Position numbers and translations under genes: made by a program. Of a DNA stretch of 64,000 nucleotides, positions 12,462 through 26,343 are shown piece after piece. The DNA comes from Cinnamomum chago (lineage: Eukaryota > Streptophyta > Magnoliopsida > Laurales > Lauraceae). How positions within the stretch are numbered: position 1 is the stretch's first letter; every line of letters starts with the position of its first letter. The stretch spans positions 52,410,501 to 52,474,500 of the forward strand of contig CP142452.1 in the NCBI GenBank assembly GCA_038049695.1, written 5' to 3'. The notes below the pieces were generated by a model. The model did not search any database. It was not told the DNA's origin and saw only the letters and a program-made list of their open reading frames with translations.

Positions 12462-13529
12462 ATGGTTATGTTATAAGTCACATTGACTTGAATTGATACT
12501 CATTTAAAGAGGTGTTTGAATTTAATTGTTCATTGGAGTTTAATGAGGATTTGAAGTGATTTTAGAAGAGAAATGCAAGTAGATGGTTTGAATGTTATTA
12601 AGTTTTATGAGAAAATCTTAAGTTTTATTACTTGTTCTTGATCATTGCATACATGTTTGCACATATGCTTCTTGTCACATTTCTATTGGTTTCGAAATAC
12701 ATATGAATTGGTTTTTCTCTCTTGTTAAATCTCTTGGAACTCTTGGGAATGTATGCATTTTATTTAGTGAAGATTGTTCATATGGTTTTATAAGGAATGA
12801 GGTTGGATTGGCTATTCATGGTTATGTTATAAGTCACATTGACTTGATTTGACACGCATTTAAAGAGGTGTTTGAATTTATTTGTTCATTGGAGTTTAAT
12901 GAGGATTTGAAGTGATTTTGGAAGAGAAATGCAAGTGGATGGTTTGAATGTTAATAAGTTTTATGAGAAAATCTTAAGTTTTATTACTTGTTCTTGATCA
13001 TTGGATACATGTTTGCACATATGCTTCTTGTCACATTTCTATTGATTTCGAAATGCATATGAATTGGTTTTTCTCTCTTGTTAAATCTCTTGGAACTCTT
13101 GGGAATGTATGCATTTTATTTAGTCAAGTTTGTTCATATGGTTTTATAAGGAATGAGGTTGGATTGGCTATTCATGGTTATGTTATAAGTCACATTGACT
13201 TGAATTGATACTCATTTAAAGAGGTCTTTGAATTTAATTGTTCATTGGAGTTTAATGAGGATTTGAAGTGATTTTGGAAGAGAAATGCAAGTGGATGGTT
13301 TGAATGTTATTAAGTTTTATGAGAAAATCTTAAGTTTTATTTCTTGTTCTTGATCATTGGATAAATGTTTGCACATATGCTTCTTGTCACATTTCTATTG
13401 GTTTCGAAATGCATATGAATTGGTTTTTCTCTCTTGTTAAATCTCTTGGAACTCTTGGGAATGTATGCATTTTATTTAGTCAAGTTTGTTCATATGGTTT
13501 TATAAGGAATGAGGTTGGATTGGCTATTC
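12462..13529 (+). repeat. M module, copy 2
   Basis: The complete trio M1-M2-M3 is present. Distinguishing changes are GAAGATTG at 12769 in M1, CTTGATTTGACACGC in M2 (12844) and GAGGTCTTTG near 13222 in M3. The left edge of the 7475-bp tandem duplication lies inside this M1. Confidence 0.85.
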
Positions 13530-14241
13530 ATGGTTATGTTATAAGTCACATTGACTTGAATTGATACTCATTTAAAGAGGTGTTTGAATTTAATTGTTCA
13601 TTGGAGTTTAATGAGGATTTGAAGTGATTTTGGAAGACAAATGCAGGTGGATGGTTTGAATGTTATTAAGTTTTATGAGAAAATCTTAAGTTTTATTTCT
13701 TGTTCTTGATCATTGGATAAATGTTTGCACATATGCTTCTTGTCACATTTCTATTGGTTTCGAAATGCATATGAATTGGTTTTTCTCTCTTGTTAAATCT
13801 CTTGGAACTCTTGGGAATGTATGCATTTTATTTAGTCAAGTTTGTTCATATGGTTTTATAAGGAATGAGGTTGGATTGGCTATTCATGGTTATGTTATAA
13901 GTCACATTGACTTGAATTGATACTCATTTAAAGAGGTGTTTGAATTTAATTGTTCATTGGAGTTTAATGAGGATTTGAAGTGATTTTGGAAGAGAAATGC
14001 AAGTGGATGGTTTGAATGTTAATAAGTTTTATGAGAAAATCTTAAGTTTTATTACTTGTTCTTGATCATTCCATACATGTTTGCACATATGCTTCTTGTC
14101 ACATTTCTATTGATTTCGAAATGCATATGAATTGGTTTTTCTCTCTTGTTAAATCTCTTGGAACTCTTGGGAATGTATGCATTTTATTTAGTGAAGTTTG
14201 TTCATATGGTTTTATAAGGAATGAGGTTGGATTGGCTATTC

Positions 14242-14596
14242 ATGGTTATGTTATAAGTCACATTGACTTGAATTGATACTCATTTAAAGAGGTGTTTGAA
14301 TTTAATTGTTCATTGGAGTTTAATGAGGATTTGAAGTGATTTTGGAAGACAAATGCAGGTGGATGGTTTGAATGTTATTAAGTTTTATGAGAAAATCTTA
14401 AGTTTTATTACTTGTTCTTGATCATTGCATACATGTTTGCACATATCTTCTTGTCACAATTCTATTGATTTCGAAATGCATATGAATTGGTTTTTCTCTC
14501 TTGTTAAATCTCTTGGAACTCTTGGGAATGTATGCATTTTATTTAGTGAAGTTTGTTCATATGGTTTTATAAGGAATGAGGTTGGATTGGCTATTC
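14242..14596 (+). repeat. 355-bp monomer with a 1-bp deletion (copy A)
   Basis: CACATATCTTCTTG replaces CACATATGCTTCTTG near 14443, removing one base and cancelling the +1 register shift. The monomer also has the CACAATTC variant. The deletion joins a TTG/ATG-containing frame to the stop-free stretch of the monomer and so creates a fortuitous 68-codon frame ending at 14631. It is the source or copy of the monomer at 21717. Confidence 0.9.
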
Positions 14597-15664
14597 ATGG
14601 TTATGTTATAAGTCACATTGACTTGAATTGATACTCATTTAAAGAGGTGTTTGAATTTAATTGTTCATTGGAGTTTAATGAGGATTTGAATAGATTTTTG
14701 AAGAGAAATGCAAGTGGATGGTTTGAATGTTATTAAGTTTTTTGGGAAAATCTTAAGTTTTATTACTTGTTCTTGATCATTGGATACATGTTTGCACATA
14801 TGCTTCTTGTCACATTTCTATTGATTTCGAAATGCATATGAATTGGTTTTTCTCTCTTGTTAAATCTCTTGGAACTCTTGGGAATGTATGCATTTTATTT
14901 AGTGAAGTTTGTTCATATGGTTTTATAAGGAATGAGGTTGGATTGGCTATTCATGGTTATGTTATAAGTCACATTGACTTGAATTGATACTCATTTAAAG
15001 AGGTGTTTGAATTTAATTGTTCATTGGAGTTTAATGAGGATTTGAAGTGATTTTGGAAGAGAAATGCAGGTGGATGGTTTGAATGTTATTAAGTTTTATG
15101 AGAAAATCTTAAGTTTTATTTCTTGTTCTTGATCATTGGATACATGTTTGCACATATGCTTCTTGTCACATTTCTATTGATTTCGAAATGCATATGAATT
15201 GGTTTTTCTCTCTTGTTAAATCTCTTGGAACTCTTGGGAATGTATGCATTTTATTTAGTGAAGTTTGTTCATATGGTTTTATAAGGAATGATGTTGGATT
15301 GGCTATTCATGGTTATGTTATAAGTCACATTGACTTGAATTGATACTCATTTAAAGAGGTGTTTGAATTTAATTGTTCATTGGAGTTTAATTAGGATTTG
15401 AAGTGATTTTGGAAGAGAAATGCAGGTTGATGGTTTGAATGTTAATAAGTTTTATGAGAAAATCTTAAGTTTTATTACTTGTTCTTGATCATTGCATACA
15501 TGTTTGCACATATGCTTCTTGTCACATTTCTATTGATTTCGAAATGCATATGAATTGGTTTTTCTCTCTTGTTAAATCTCTTGGAACTCTTGGGAATGTA
15601 TGCATTTTATTTAGTGAAGTTTGTTCATATGGTTTTATAAGGAATGAGGTTGGATTGGCTATTC

Positions 15665-16732
15665 ATGGTTATGTTATAAGTCACATTGACTTGAATTGAT
15701 ACTCATTTAAAGAGGTGTTTGAATTTAATTGTTCATTGGAGTTTAATGAGGATTTGAAGTGATTTTAGAAGAGAAATGCAAGTAGATGGTTTGAATGTTA
15801 TTAAGTTTTATGAGAAAATCTTAAGTTTTATTACTTGTTCTTGATCATTGCATACATGTTTGCACATATGCTTCTTGTCACATTTCTATTGGTTTCGAAA
15901 TACATATGAATTGGTTTTTCTCTCTTGTTAAATCTCTTGGAACTCTTGGGAATGTATGCATTTTATTTAGTGAAGTTTGTTCATATGGTTTTATAAGGAA
16001 TGAGGTTGGATTGGCTATTCATGGTTATGTTATAAGTCACATTGACTTGAATTGACACTCATTTAAAGAGGTGTTTGAATTTATTTGTTCATTGGAGTTT
16101 AATGAGGATTTGAAGTGATTTTGGAAGAGAAATGCAAGTGGATGGTTTGAATGTTAATAAGTTTTATGAGAAAATCTTAAGTTTTATTACTTGTTCTTGA
16201 TCATTGGATACATGTTTGCACATATGCTTCTTGTCACATTTCTATTGATTTCGAAATGCATATGAATTGGTTTTTCTCTCTTGTTAAATCTCTTGGAACT
16301 CTTGGGAATGTATGCATTTTATTTAGTCAAGTTTGTTCATATGGTTTTATAAGGAATGAGGTTGGATTGGCTATTCATGGTTATGTTATAAGTCACATTG
16401 ACTTGAATTGATACTCATTTAAAGAGGTGTTTGAATTTAATTGTTCATTGGAGTTTAATGAGGATTTGAAGTGATTTTGGAAGAGAAATGCAAGTGGATG
16501 GTTTGAATGTTATTAAGTTTTATGAGAAAATCTTAAGTTTTATTTCTTGTTCTTGATCATTGGATAAATGTTTGCACATATGCTTCTTGTCACATTTCTA
16601 TTGGTTTCGAAATGCATATGAATTGGTTTTTCTCTCTTGTTAAATCTCTTGGAACTCTTGGGAATGTATGCATTTTATTTAGTCAAGTTTGTTCATATGG
16701 TTTTATAAGGAATGAGGTTGGATTGGCTATTC
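15665..16732 (+). repeat. M module, copy 3
   Basis: The complete M1-M2-M3 trio has the GACACTC form of M2 (near 16054) and GTGAAGTTTG in M1. It sits nine monomers (less one base) after copy 2 and lies within copy A of the 7475-bp duplication. Its counterpart is at 23140. Confidence 0.85.
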
Positions 16733-17800
16733 ATGGTTATGTTATAAGTCACATTGACTTGAATTGATACTCATTTAAAGAGGTGTTTGAATTTAATTGT
16801 TCATTGGAGTTTAATGAGGATTTGAAGTGATTTTGGAAGAGAAATGCAAGTGGATGGTTTGAATGTTAATAAGTTTTATGAGAAAATCTTAGGTTTTATT
16901 ACTTGTTCTTGATCATTGCATACATGTTTGCACATATGCTTCTTGTCACAATTCTATTGATTTCGAAATGCATATGAATTGGTTTTTCTCTCTTGTTAAA
17001 TCTCTTGGAACTCTTGGGAATGTATGCATTTTATTTAGTCAAGTTTGTTCATATGGTTTTATAAGGAATGAGGTTGGATTGGCTATTCATGGTTATGTTA
17101 TAAGTCACATTGACTTGAATTGATACTCATTTAAAGAGGTGTTTGAATTTAATTGTTCATTGGAGTTTAATGAGGATTTGAAGTGATTTTGGAAGACAAA
17201 TGCAGGTGGATGGTTTGAATGTTATTAAGTTTTATGAGAAAATCTTAAGTTTTATTACTTGTTCTTGATCATTGCATACATGTTTGCACATATGCTTCTT
17301 GTCACAATTCTATTGATTTCGAAATGCATATGAATTGGTTTTTCTCTCTTGTTAAATCTCTTGGAACTCTTGGGAATGTATGCATTTTATTTAGTCAAGT
17401 TTGTTCATATGGTTTTATAAGGAATGAGGTTGGATTGGCTATTCATGGTTATGTTATAAGTCACATTGACTTGAATTGATACTCATTTAAAGAGGTGTTT
17501 GAATTTAATTGTTCATTGGAGTTTAATGAGGATTTGAAGTGATTTTGGAAGAGAAATGCAAGTGGATGGTTTGAATGTTAATAAGTTTTATGAGAAAATC
17601 TTAAGTTTTATTACTTGTTCTTGATCATTGGATACATGTTTGCACATATGCTTCTTGTCACATTTCTATTGATTTCGAAATGCATATGAATTGGTTTTTC
17701 TCTCTTGTTAAATCTCTTGGAACTCTTGGGAATGTATGCATTTTATTTTGTCAAGTTTGTTCATATGGTTTTATAAGGAATGAGGTTGGATTGGCTATTC

Positions 17801-18868
17801 ATGGTTATGTTATAAGTCACATTGACTTGAATTGATACTCATTTAAAGAGGTGTTTGAATTTAATTGTTCATTGGAGTTTAATGAGGATTTGAAGTGATT
17901 TTGGAAGAGAAATGCACGTGGATGGTTTGAATGTTATTAAGTTTTATGAGAAAATCTTAAGTTTTATTACTTGTTCTTGATCATTGGATACATGTTTGCA
18001 CATATGCTTCTTGTCACATTTCTATTGATTTCGAAATGCATATGAATTGGTTTTTCTCTCTTGTTAAATCTCTTGGAACTCTTGGGAATGTATGCATTTT
18101 ATTTAGTGAAGTTTGTTCATATGGTTTTATAAGGAATGAGGTTGGATTGGCTATTCATGGTTATGTTATAAGTCACATTGACTTGAATTGATACTCATTT
18201 AAAGAGGTGTTTGAATTTAATTGTTCATTGGAGTTTAATGAGGATTTGAAGTGATTTTGGAAGAGAAATGCACGTGGATGGTTTGAATGTTATTAAGTTT
18301 TATGAGAAAATCTTAAGTTTTATTACTTGTTCTTGATCATTGGATACATGTTTGCACATATGCTTCTTGTCACATTTCTATTGATTTCGAAATGCATATG
18401 AATTGGTTTTTCTCTCTTGTTAAATCTCTTGGAACTCTTGGGAATGTATGCATTTTATTTAGTGAAGTTTGTTCATATGGTTTTATAAGGAATGAGGTTG
18501 GATTGGCTATTCATGGTTATGTTATAAGTCACATTGACTTGAATTGATACTCATTTAAAGAGGTGTTTGAATTTAATTGTTCATTGGAGTTTAATGAGGA
18601 TTTGAAGTGATTTTGGAAGAGAAATGCACGTGGATGGTTTGAATGTTATTAAGTTTTATGAGAAAATCTTAAGTTTTATTACTTGTTCTTGATCGTTGGA
18701 TACATGTTTGCACATATGCTTCTTGTCACATTTCTATTGATTTCGAAATGCATATGAATTGGTTTTTCTCTCTTGTTAAATCTCTTGGAACTCTTGGGAA
18801 TGTATGCATTTTATTTAGTCAAGTTTGTTCATATGGTTTTATAAGGAATGAGGTTGGATTGGCTATTC
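17801..18868 (+). repeat. Three consecutive CACGTG-bearing monomers (copy A)
   Basis: Three adjacent monomers have GCACGTGG (17914, 18270, 18626) where most have GCAAGTGG or GCAGGTGG. The variant creates the palindrome CACGTG and an extra CpG. The first two are almost identical to each other, indicating very local homogenisation. The same run is repeated at 25276-26343 as part of the 7475-bp duplication. Confidence 0.8.
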
Positions 18869-19580
18869 ATGGTTATGTTATAAGTCACATTGACTTGAAT
18901 TGATACTCATTTAAAGAGGTGTTTGAATTTAATTGTTCATTGGAGTTTAATGAGGATTTGAAGTGATTTTGGAAGAGAAATGCAGGTGGATGGTTTGAAT
19001 GTTATTAAGTTTTTTGAGAAAATCTTAAGTTTTATTACTTGTTCTTGATCATTGGATACATGTTTGCACATATGCTTCTTCTCACATTTCTATTGATTTC
19101 GAAATGCATATGAATTGGTTTTTCTCTCTTGTTAAATCTCTTGGAACTCTTGGGAATGTATGCATTTTATTTAGTGAAGTTTGTTCATATGATTTTATAA
19201 GGAATGAGGTTGGATTGGCTATTCATGGTTATGTTATAAGTCACATTGACTTGAATTGATACTCATTTAAAGAGGTGTTTGAATTTAATTGTTCATTGGA
19301 GTTTAATGAGGATTTGAAGTGATGTTTGAAGAGAAATGCAAGTGGATGTTTTGAATGTTATTAAGTTTTATGAGAAAATCTTAAGTTTTAATACTTGTTC
19401 TTGATCATTGGATACATGTTTGCACATACGCTTCTTGTCACATTTCTATTGATTTCGAAATGCATATGAATTGGTTTTTCTCTCTTGTTAAATCTCTTGG
19501 AACTCTTGGGAATGTATGCATTTTATTTAGTCAAGTTTGTTCATATGGTTTTATAAGGAATGAGGTTGGATTGGCTATTC
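18869..19580 (+). repeat. D dimer, copy 3
   Basis: D1 has TTTTTTGAG, CTTCTCAC and CATATGATTTT. D2 has GATGTTTGAAG, TTAATACTTG (19388) and CATACGC (19429). Unlike copies 1 and 2 it has the ordinary TTTAAAGAGG. It is followed by a GGTTCGATTGG monomer. Confidence 0.85.
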
Positions 19581-19936
19581 ATGGTTATGTTATAAGTCAC
19601 ATTGACTTGAATTGATACTCATTTAAAGAGGTGTTTGAATTTAATTGTTCATTGGAGTTTAATGAGGATTTGAAGTGATTTTGGAAGAGAAATGCAAGTG
19701 GATGGTTTGAATGTTATTAAGTTTTATGAGAAAATCTTAAGTTTTATTACTTGTTCTTGATCATTGGATACATGTTTGCACATATGCTTCTTGTCACATT
19801 TCTATTGATTTCGAAATGCATATGAATTGGTTTTTCTCTCTTGTTAAATCTCTTGGAACTCTTGGGAATGTATGCATTTTATTTAGTCAAGTTTGTTCAT
19901 ATGGTTTTATAAGGAATGAGGTTCGATTGGCTATTC

Positions 19937-21004
19937 ATGGTTATGTTATAAGTCACATTGACTTGAATTGATACTCATTTAAAGAGGTGTTTGAATTTAA
20001 TTGTTCATTGGAGTTTAATGAGGATTTGAAGTGATTTTGGAAGAGAAATGCAAGTGGATGGTTTGAATGTTATTAAGTTTTATGAGAAAATCTTAAGTTT
20101 TATTACTTGTTCTTGATCATTGCATACATGTTTGCACATATGCTTCTTGTCACATTTCTATTGGTTTCGAAATACATATGAATTGGTTTTTCTCTCTTGT
20201 TAAATCTCTTGGAACTCTTGGGAATGTATGCATTTTATTTAGTGAAGATTGTTCATATGGTTTTATAAGGAATGAGGTTGGATTGGCTATTCATGGTTAT
20301 GTTATAAGTCACATTGACTTGATTTGACACGCATTTAAAGAGGTGTTTGAATTTATTTGTTCATTGGAGTTTAATGAGGATTTGAAGTGATTTTGGAAGA
20401 GAAATGCAAGTGGATGGTTTGAATGTTAATAAGTTTTATGAGAAAATCTTAAGTTTTATTACTTGTTCTTGATCATTGGATACATGTTTGCACATATGCT
20501 TCTTGTCACATTTCTATTGATTTCGAAATGCATATGAATTGGTTTTTCTCTCTTGTTAAATCTCTTGGAACTCTTGGGAATGTATGCATTTTATTTAGTC
20601 AAGTTTGTTCATATGGTTTTATAAGGAATGAGGTTGGATTGGCTATTCATGGTTATGTTATAATTCACATTGACTTGAATTGATACTCATTTAAAGAGGT
20701 CTTTGAATTTAATTGTTCATTGGAGTTTAATGAGGATTTGAAGTGATTTTGGAAGAGAAATGCAAGTGGATGGTTTGAATGTTATTAAGTTTTATGAGAA
20801 AATCTTAAGTTTTATTTCTTGTTCTTGATCATTGGATAAATGTTTGCACATATGCTTCTTGTCACATTTCTATTGGTTTCGAAATGCATATGAATTGGTT
20901 TTTCTCTCTTGTTAAATCTCTTGGAACTCTTGGGAATGTATGCATTTTATTTAGTCAAGTTTGTTCATATGGTTTTATAAGGAATGAGGTTGGATTGGCT
21001 ATTC
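19937..21004 (+). repeat. M module, copy 4, with a chimeric first monomer
   Basis: M2 (GACACGC) and M3 (GGATAAATG, GAGGTCTTTG) are complete, but M1 is a hybrid. Its first part reads GGAAGAGAAATGCAAGTGG, without the TAGAAG and AGTAGATGG markers. Its last part has TTGCATACATG, GGTTTCG and AAATACAT. The switch lies between 20057 and 20127, which is the junction of the 7475-bp tandem duplication. Confidence 0.85.
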
Positions 21005-21716
21005 ATGGTTATGTTATAAGTCACATTGACTTGAATTGATACTCATTTAAAGAGGTGTTTGAATTTAATTGTTCATTGGAGTTTAATGAGGATTTGAAGT
21101 GATTTTGGAAGACAAATGCAGGTGGATGGTTTGAATGTTATTAAGTTTTATGAGAAAATCTTAAGTTTTATTTCTTGTTCTTGATCATTGGATAAATGTT
21201 TGCACATATGCTTCTTGTCACATTTCTATTGGTTTCGAAATGCATATGAATTGGTTTTTCTCTCTTGTTAAATCTCTTGGAACTCTTGGGAATGTATGCA
21301 TTTTATTTAGTCAAGTTTGTTCATATGGTTTTATAAGGAATGAGGTTGGATTGGCTATTCATGGTTATGTTATAAGTCACATTGACTTGAATTGATACTC
21401 ATTTAAAGAGGTGTTTGAATTTAATTGTTCATTGGAGTTTAATGAGGATTTGAAGTGATTTTGGAAGAGAAATGCAAGTGGATGGTTTGAATGTTAATAA
21501 GTTTTATGAGAAAATCTTAAGTTTTATTACTTGTTCTTGATCATTCCATACATGTTTGCACATATGCTTCTTGTCACATTTCTATTGATTTCGAAATGCA
21601 TATGAATTGGTTTTTCTCTCTTGTTAAATCTCTTGGAACTCTTGGGAATGTATGCATTTTATTTAGTGAAGTTTGTTCATATGGTTTTATAAGGAATGAG
21701 GTTGGATTGGCTATTC

Positions 21717-22071
21717 ATGGTTATGTTATAAGTCACATTGACTTGAATTGATACTCATTTAAAGAGGTGTTTGAATTTAATTGTTCATTGGAGTTTAATG
21801 AGGATTTGAAGTGATTTTGGAAGACAAATGCAGGTGGATGGTTTGAATGTTATTAAGTTTTATGAGAAAATCTTAAGTTTTATTACTTGTTCTTGATCAT
21901 TGCATACATGTTTGCACATATCTTCTTGTCACAATTCTATTGATTTCGAAATGCATATGAATTGGTTTTTCTCTCTTGTTAAATCTCTTGGAACTCTTGG
22001 GAATGTATGCATTTTATTTAGTGAAGTTTGTTCATATGGTTTTATAAGGAATGAGGTTGGATTGGCTATTC
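21717..22071 (+). repeat. 355-bp monomer with a 1-bp deletion (copy B)
   Basis: This carries the same CACATATCTTCTTG deletion as the monomer at 14242, exactly 7475 bp downstream, so it was duplicated and did not arise twice. From 22072 to the window end the monomer starts lie at exact multiples of 356. It gives the same fortuitous 68-codon frame (ending 22106). Confidence 0.9.
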
Positions 22072-23139
22072 ATGGTTATGTTATAAGTCACATTGACTTG
22101 AATTGATACTCATTTAAAGAGGTGTTTGAATTTAATTGTTCATTGGAGTTTAATGAGGATTTGAATAGATTTTTGAAGAGAAATGCAAGTGGATGGTTTG
22201 AATGTTATTAAGTTTTTTGGGAAAATCTTAAGTTTTATTACTTGTTCTTGATCATTGGATACATGTTTGCACATATGCTTCTTGTCACATTTCTATTGAT
22301 TTCGAAATGCATATGAATTGGTTTTTCTCTCTTGTTAAATCTCTTGGAACTCTTGGGAATGTATGCATTTTATTTAGTGAAGTTTGTTCATATGGTTTTA
22401 TAAGGAATGAGGTTGGATTGGCTATTCATGGTTATGTTATAAGTCACATTGACTTGAATTGATACTCATTTAAAGAGGTGTTTGAATTTAATTGTTCATT
22501 GGAGTTTAATGAGGATTTGAAGTGATTTTGGAAGAGAAATGCAGGTGGATGGTTTGAATGTTATTAAGTTTTATGAGAAAATCTTAAGTTTTATTTCTTG
22601 TTCTTGATCATTGGATACATGTTTGCACATATGCTTCTTGTCACATTTCTATTGATTTCGAAATGCATATGAATTGGTTTTTCTCTCTTGTTAAATCTCT
22701 TGGAACTCTTGGGAATGTATGCATTTTATTTAGTGAAGTTTGTTCATATGGTTTTATAAGGAATGATGTTGGATTGGCTATTCATGGTTATGTTATAAGT
22801 CACATTGACTTGAATTGATACTCATTTAAAGAGGTGTTTGAATTTAATTGTTCATTGGAGTTTAATTAGGATTTGAAGTGATTTTGGAAGAGAAATGCAG
22901 GTTGATGGTTTGAATGTTAATAAGTTTTATGAGAAAATCTTAAGTTTTATTACTTGTTCTTGATCATTGCATACATGTTTGCACATATGCTTCTTGTCAC
23001 ATTTCTATTGATTTCGAAATGCATATGAATTGGTTTTTCTCTCTTGTTAAATCTCTTGGAACTCTTGGGAATGTATGCATTTTATTTAGTGAAGTTTGTT
23101 CATATGGTTTTATAAGGAATGAGGTTGGATTGGCTATTC

Positions 23140-24207
23140 ATGGTTATGTTATAAGTCACATTGACTTGAATTGATACTCATTTAAAGAGGTGTTTGAATT
23201 TAATTGTTCATTGGAGTTTAATGAGGATTTGAAGTGATTTTAGAAGAGAAATGCAAGTAGATGGTTTGAATGTTATTAAGTTTTATGAGAAAATCTTAAG
23301 TTTTATTACTTGTTCTTGATCATTGCATACATGTTTGCACATATGCTTCTTGTCACATTTCTATTGGTTTCGAAATACATATGAATTGGTTTTTCTCTCT
23401 TGTTAAATCTCTTGGAACTCTTGGGAATGTATGCATTTTATTTAGTGAAGTTTGTTCATATGGTTTTATAAGGAATGAGGTTGGATTGGCTATTCATGGT
23501 TATGTTATAAGTCACATTGACTTGAATTGACACTCATTTAAAGAGGTGTTTGAATTTATTTGTTCATTGGAGTTTAATGAGGATTTGAAGTGATTTTGGA
23601 AGAGAAATGCAAGTGGATGGTTTGAATGTTAATAAGTTTTATGAGAAAATCTTAAGTTTTATTACTTGTTCTTGATCATTGGATACATGTTTGCACATAT
23701 GCTTCTTGTCACATTTCTATTGATTTCGAAATGCATATGAATTGGTTTTTCTCTCTTGTTAAATCTCTTGGAACTCTTGGGAATGTATGCATTTTATTTA
23801 GTCAAGTTTGTTCATATGGTTTTATAAGGAATGAGGTTGGATTGGCTATTCATGGTTATGTTATAAGTCACATTGACTTGAATTGATACTCATTTAAAGA
23901 GGTGTTTGAATTTAATTGTTCATTGGAGTTTAATGAGGATTTGAAGTGATTTTGGAAGAGAAATGCAAGTGGATGGTTTGAATGTTATTAAGTTTTATGA
24001 GAAAATCTTAAGTTTTATTTCTTGTTCTTGATCATTGGATAAATGTTTGCACATATGCTTCTTGTCACATTTCTATTGGTTTCGAAATGCATATGAATTG
24101 GTTTTTCTCTCTTGTTAAATCTCTTGGAACTCTTGGGAATGTATGCATTTTATTTAGTCAAGTTTGTTCATATGGTTTTATAAGGAATGAGGTTGGATTG
24201 GCTATTC
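23140..24207 (+). repeat. M module, copy 5
   Basis: The complete trio has GACACTC in M2. It is the copy B counterpart of the module at 15665, offset by 7475 bp. Confidence 0.85.
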
Positions 24208-25275
24208 ATGGTTATGTTATAAGTCACATTGACTTGAATTGATACTCATTTAAAGAGGTGTTTGAATTTAATTGTTCATTGGAGTTTAATGAGGATTTGA
24301 AGTGATTTTGGAAGAGAAATGCAAGTGGATGGTTTGAATGTTAATAAGTTTTATGAGAAAATCTTAAGTTTTATTACTTGTTCTTGATCATTGCATACAT
24401 GTTTGCACATATGCTTCTTGTCACAATTCTATTGATTTCGAAATGCATATGAATTGGTTTTTCTCTCTTGTTAAATCTCTTGGAACTCTTGGGAATGTAT
24501 GCATTTTATTTAGTCAAGTTTGTTCATATGGTTTTATAAGGAATGAGGTTGGATTGGCTATTCATGGTTATGTTATAAGTCACATTGACTTGAATTGATA
24601 CTCATTTAAAGAGGTGTTTGAATTTAATTGTTCATTGGAGTTTAATGAGGATTTGAAGTGATTTTGGAAGACAAATGCAGGTGGATGGTTTGAATGTTAT
24701 TAAGTTTTATGAGAAAATCTTAAGTTTTATTACTTGTTCTTGATCATTGCATACATGTTTGCACATATGCTTCTTGTCACAATTCTATTGATTTCGAAAT
24801 GCATATGAATTGGTTTTTCTCTCTTGTTAAATCTCTTGGAACTCTTGGGAATGTATGCATTTTATTTAGTCAAGTTTGTTCATATGGTTTTATAAGGAAT
24901 GAGGTTGGATTGGCTATTCATGGTTATGTTATAAGTCACATTGACTTGAATTGATACTCATTTAAAGAGGTGTTTGAATTTAATTGTTCATTGGAGTTTA
25001 ATGAGGATTTGAAGTGATTTTGGAAGAGAAATGCAAGTGGATGGTTTGAATGTTAATAAGTTTTATGAGAAAATCTTAAGTTTTATTACTTGTTCTTGAT
25101 CATTGGATACATGTTTGCACATATGCTTCTTGTCACATTTCTATTGATTTCGAAATGCATATGAATTGGTTTTTCTCTCTTGTTAAATCTCTTGGAACTC
25201 TTGGGAATGTATGCATTTTATTTTGTCAAGTTTGTTCATATGGTTTTATAAGGAATGAGGTTGGATTGGCTATTC

Positions 25276-26343
25276 ATGGTTATGTTATAAGTCACATTGA
25301 CTTGAATTGATACTCATTTAAAGAGGTGTTTGAATTTAATTGTTCATTGGAGTTTAATGAGGATTTGAAGTGATTTTGGAAGAGAAATGCACGTGGATGG
25401 TTTGAATGTTATTAAGTTTTATGAGAAAATCTTAAGTTTTATTACTTGTTCTTGATCATTGGATACATGTTTGCACATATGCTTCTTGTCACATTTCTAT
25501 TGATTTCGAAATGCATATGAATTGGTTTTTCTCTCTTGTTAAATCTCTTGGAACTCTTGGGAATGTATGCATTTTATTTAGTGAAGTTTGTTCATATGGT
25601 TTTATAAGGAATGAGGTTGGATTGGCTATTCATGGTTATGTTATAAGTCACATTGACTTGAATTGATACTCATTTAAAGAGGTGTTTGAATTTAATTGTT
25701 CATTGGAGTTTAATGAGGATTTGAAGTGATTTTGGAAGAGAAATGCACGTGGATGGTTTGAATGTTATTAAGTTTTATGAGAAAATCTTAAGTTTTATTA
25801 CTTGTTCTTGATCATTGGATACATGTTTGCACATATGCTTCTTGTCACATTTCTATTGATTTCGAAATGCATATGAATTGGTTTTTCTCTCTTGTTAAAT
25901 CTCTTGGAACTCTTGGGAATGTATGCATTTTATTTAGTGAAGTTTGTTCATATGGTTTTATAAGGAATGAGGTTGGATTGGCTATTCATGGTTATGTTAT
26001 AAGTCACATTGACTTGAATTGATACTCATTTAAAGAGGTGTTTGAATTTAATTGTTCATTGGAGTTTAATGAGGATTTGAAGTGATTTTGGAAGAGAAAT
26101 GCACGTGGATGGTTTGAATGTTATTAAGTTTTATGAGAAAATCTTAAGTTTTATTACTTGTTCTTGATCGTTGGATACATGTTTGCACATATGCTTCTTG
26201 TCACATTTCTATTGATTTCGAAATGCATATGAATTGGTTTTTCTCTCTTGTTAAATCTCTTGGAACTCTTGGGAATGTATGCATTTTATTTAGTCAAGTT
26301 TGTTCATATGGTTTTATAAGGAATGAGGTTGGATTGGCTATTC
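25276..26343 (+). repeat. Three consecutive CACGTG-bearing monomers (copy B)
   Basis: GCACGTGG is at 25389, 25745 and 26101, the duplicated counterpart of 17801-18868. The third monomer also has ATCGTTGG (near 26167), as in copy A. Confidence 0.8.

Larger units (their letters stand above)
12617..20091 (+). repeat. 21-mer tandem duplication, copy A (7475 bp)
   Basis: At least eight rare markers recur exactly 7475 bp downstream (21 x 356 minus 1). They include GAAGATTG (12769/20244), GACACGC, TTCCATAC (14069/21544), a 1-bp deletion (near 14443/21918), TTTTTTGGGAAA (near 14738/22213), GAATGATGTTGG (near 15286/22761), TTTAATTAGG (near 15387/22862) and CATACGC (19429/26904). The start lies between 12582 and 12652; the midpoint is given. 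A private change is G at 16892 (A at 24367 in copy B). Confidence 0.9.

Noticed and set aside
14425-14631. 68-codon frame starting with TTG, repeated at 21900-22106
   Set aside because: It is produced by a 1-bp deletion in one monomer that was copied 7475 bp downstream. TTG initiation is not expected in a eukaryotic nuclear satellite, and nothing suggests a protein.
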